In this document: positions 63,997-64,000 of the stretch, one piece after another | Layout: the number at the start of each line of letters is the position of its first letter | Position numbering within the stretch: position 1 is the first letter of the stretch | Origin: Pseudomonas nitroreducens | Lineage (GTDB): Bacteria; Pseudomonadota; Gammaproteobacteria; Pseudomonadales; Pseudomonadaceae | Direction of reading: 5' to 3' | Assembly: GCF_014204515.1 (NCBI RefSeq) | Contig: NZ_JACHLI010000003.1 | Location: forward strand, 62,001 to 126,000 | Length of the DNA stretch: 64,000 bases | Position numbers and translations under genes: made by a program | The notes under the pieces: model-generated | Seen by the model: the letters and a program-made list of their open reading frames with translations, nothing else | What the model was told of the DNA's origin: nothing | The model's database searches: none

Positions 63997-64000
63997 GTTG

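Overview
The window is high-GC DNA from a Pseudomonas, most likely a member of the P. aeruginosa lineage. The evidence is two tandem cbb3 oxidase operons followed by ccoGHIS, hemN, anr and apt, a neighbouring acnA-aer pair, intergenic REP-like elements reading GTAGGAGCGAGCTTGCTCGCGAAC, and strong G/C third-position bias in all long genes. From memory of PAO1, gene order from the polyamine genes to apt resembles PA1566-PA1543. The aceEF operon is elsewhere in PAO1, so the left half is arranged differently. No tRNA, rRNA, insertion sequence, integrase or CRISPR array was recognised.

Layout. Bases 1-7.6 kb hold the 3' part of a very large filamentous haemagglutinin/CdiA-like exoprotein whose C-terminus carries a GHSRG lipase-like motif. 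It is followed by two lipoprotein genes and a small proline-rich ORF. Bases 7.6-9.1 kb are gene-poor and hold a structured RNA-like element laid out like the phage P4 CI immunity RNA, ahead of three small unknown ORFs. Bases 9.3-15.2 kb are mixed: a Nudix hydrolase, an AraC regulator divergent from a fatty acid hydroxylase and flavin reductase, a ClpP-like periplasmic protein, a histidine phosphatase and a PAS-GGDEF cyclase. Bases 15.4-20 kb are aceE-aceF, with AceF carrying three lipoyl domains. At 20.5 kb lies a persulfide-dioxygenase-like gene.

Bases 22-31.3 kb form a polyamine module: gamma-glutamylpolyamine synthetase, its oxidoreductase, a LysR regulator and a complete PotABCD-type ABC transporter. 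This is split by a gene-free 1.4 kb mosaic of repeats. Bases 31.5-43.2 kb hold tusA, a lipoprotein hydrolase, a MaoC-like gene, rlmM, acnA, aer, a thioester-reductase-like SDR and an alpha/beta hydrolase.

Bases 43.2-58.8 kb form the microaerobic respiration block: ccoNOQP-2, ccoNOQP-1, ccoGHIS, a SafE-like membrane protein, hemN, anr and apt. Near-consensus Anr boxes are visible before ccoN2, aer and hemN. GCGAC-N5-GTCGC palindromes precede ccoN1 and ccoG, and a related half-site precedes anr. The scheme suggested is that Anr and a second, possibly RoxR-type, regulator adjust oxidase, assembly, haem synthesis and aerotaxis to oxygen. Bases 59-64 kb end with a di-iron-type membrane hydrolase, a glutamine amidotransferase, an isochorismatase-like hydrolase and a two-domain fatty acid oxidation enzyme.

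All product names come from motif reading and memory of the families. No search was run.
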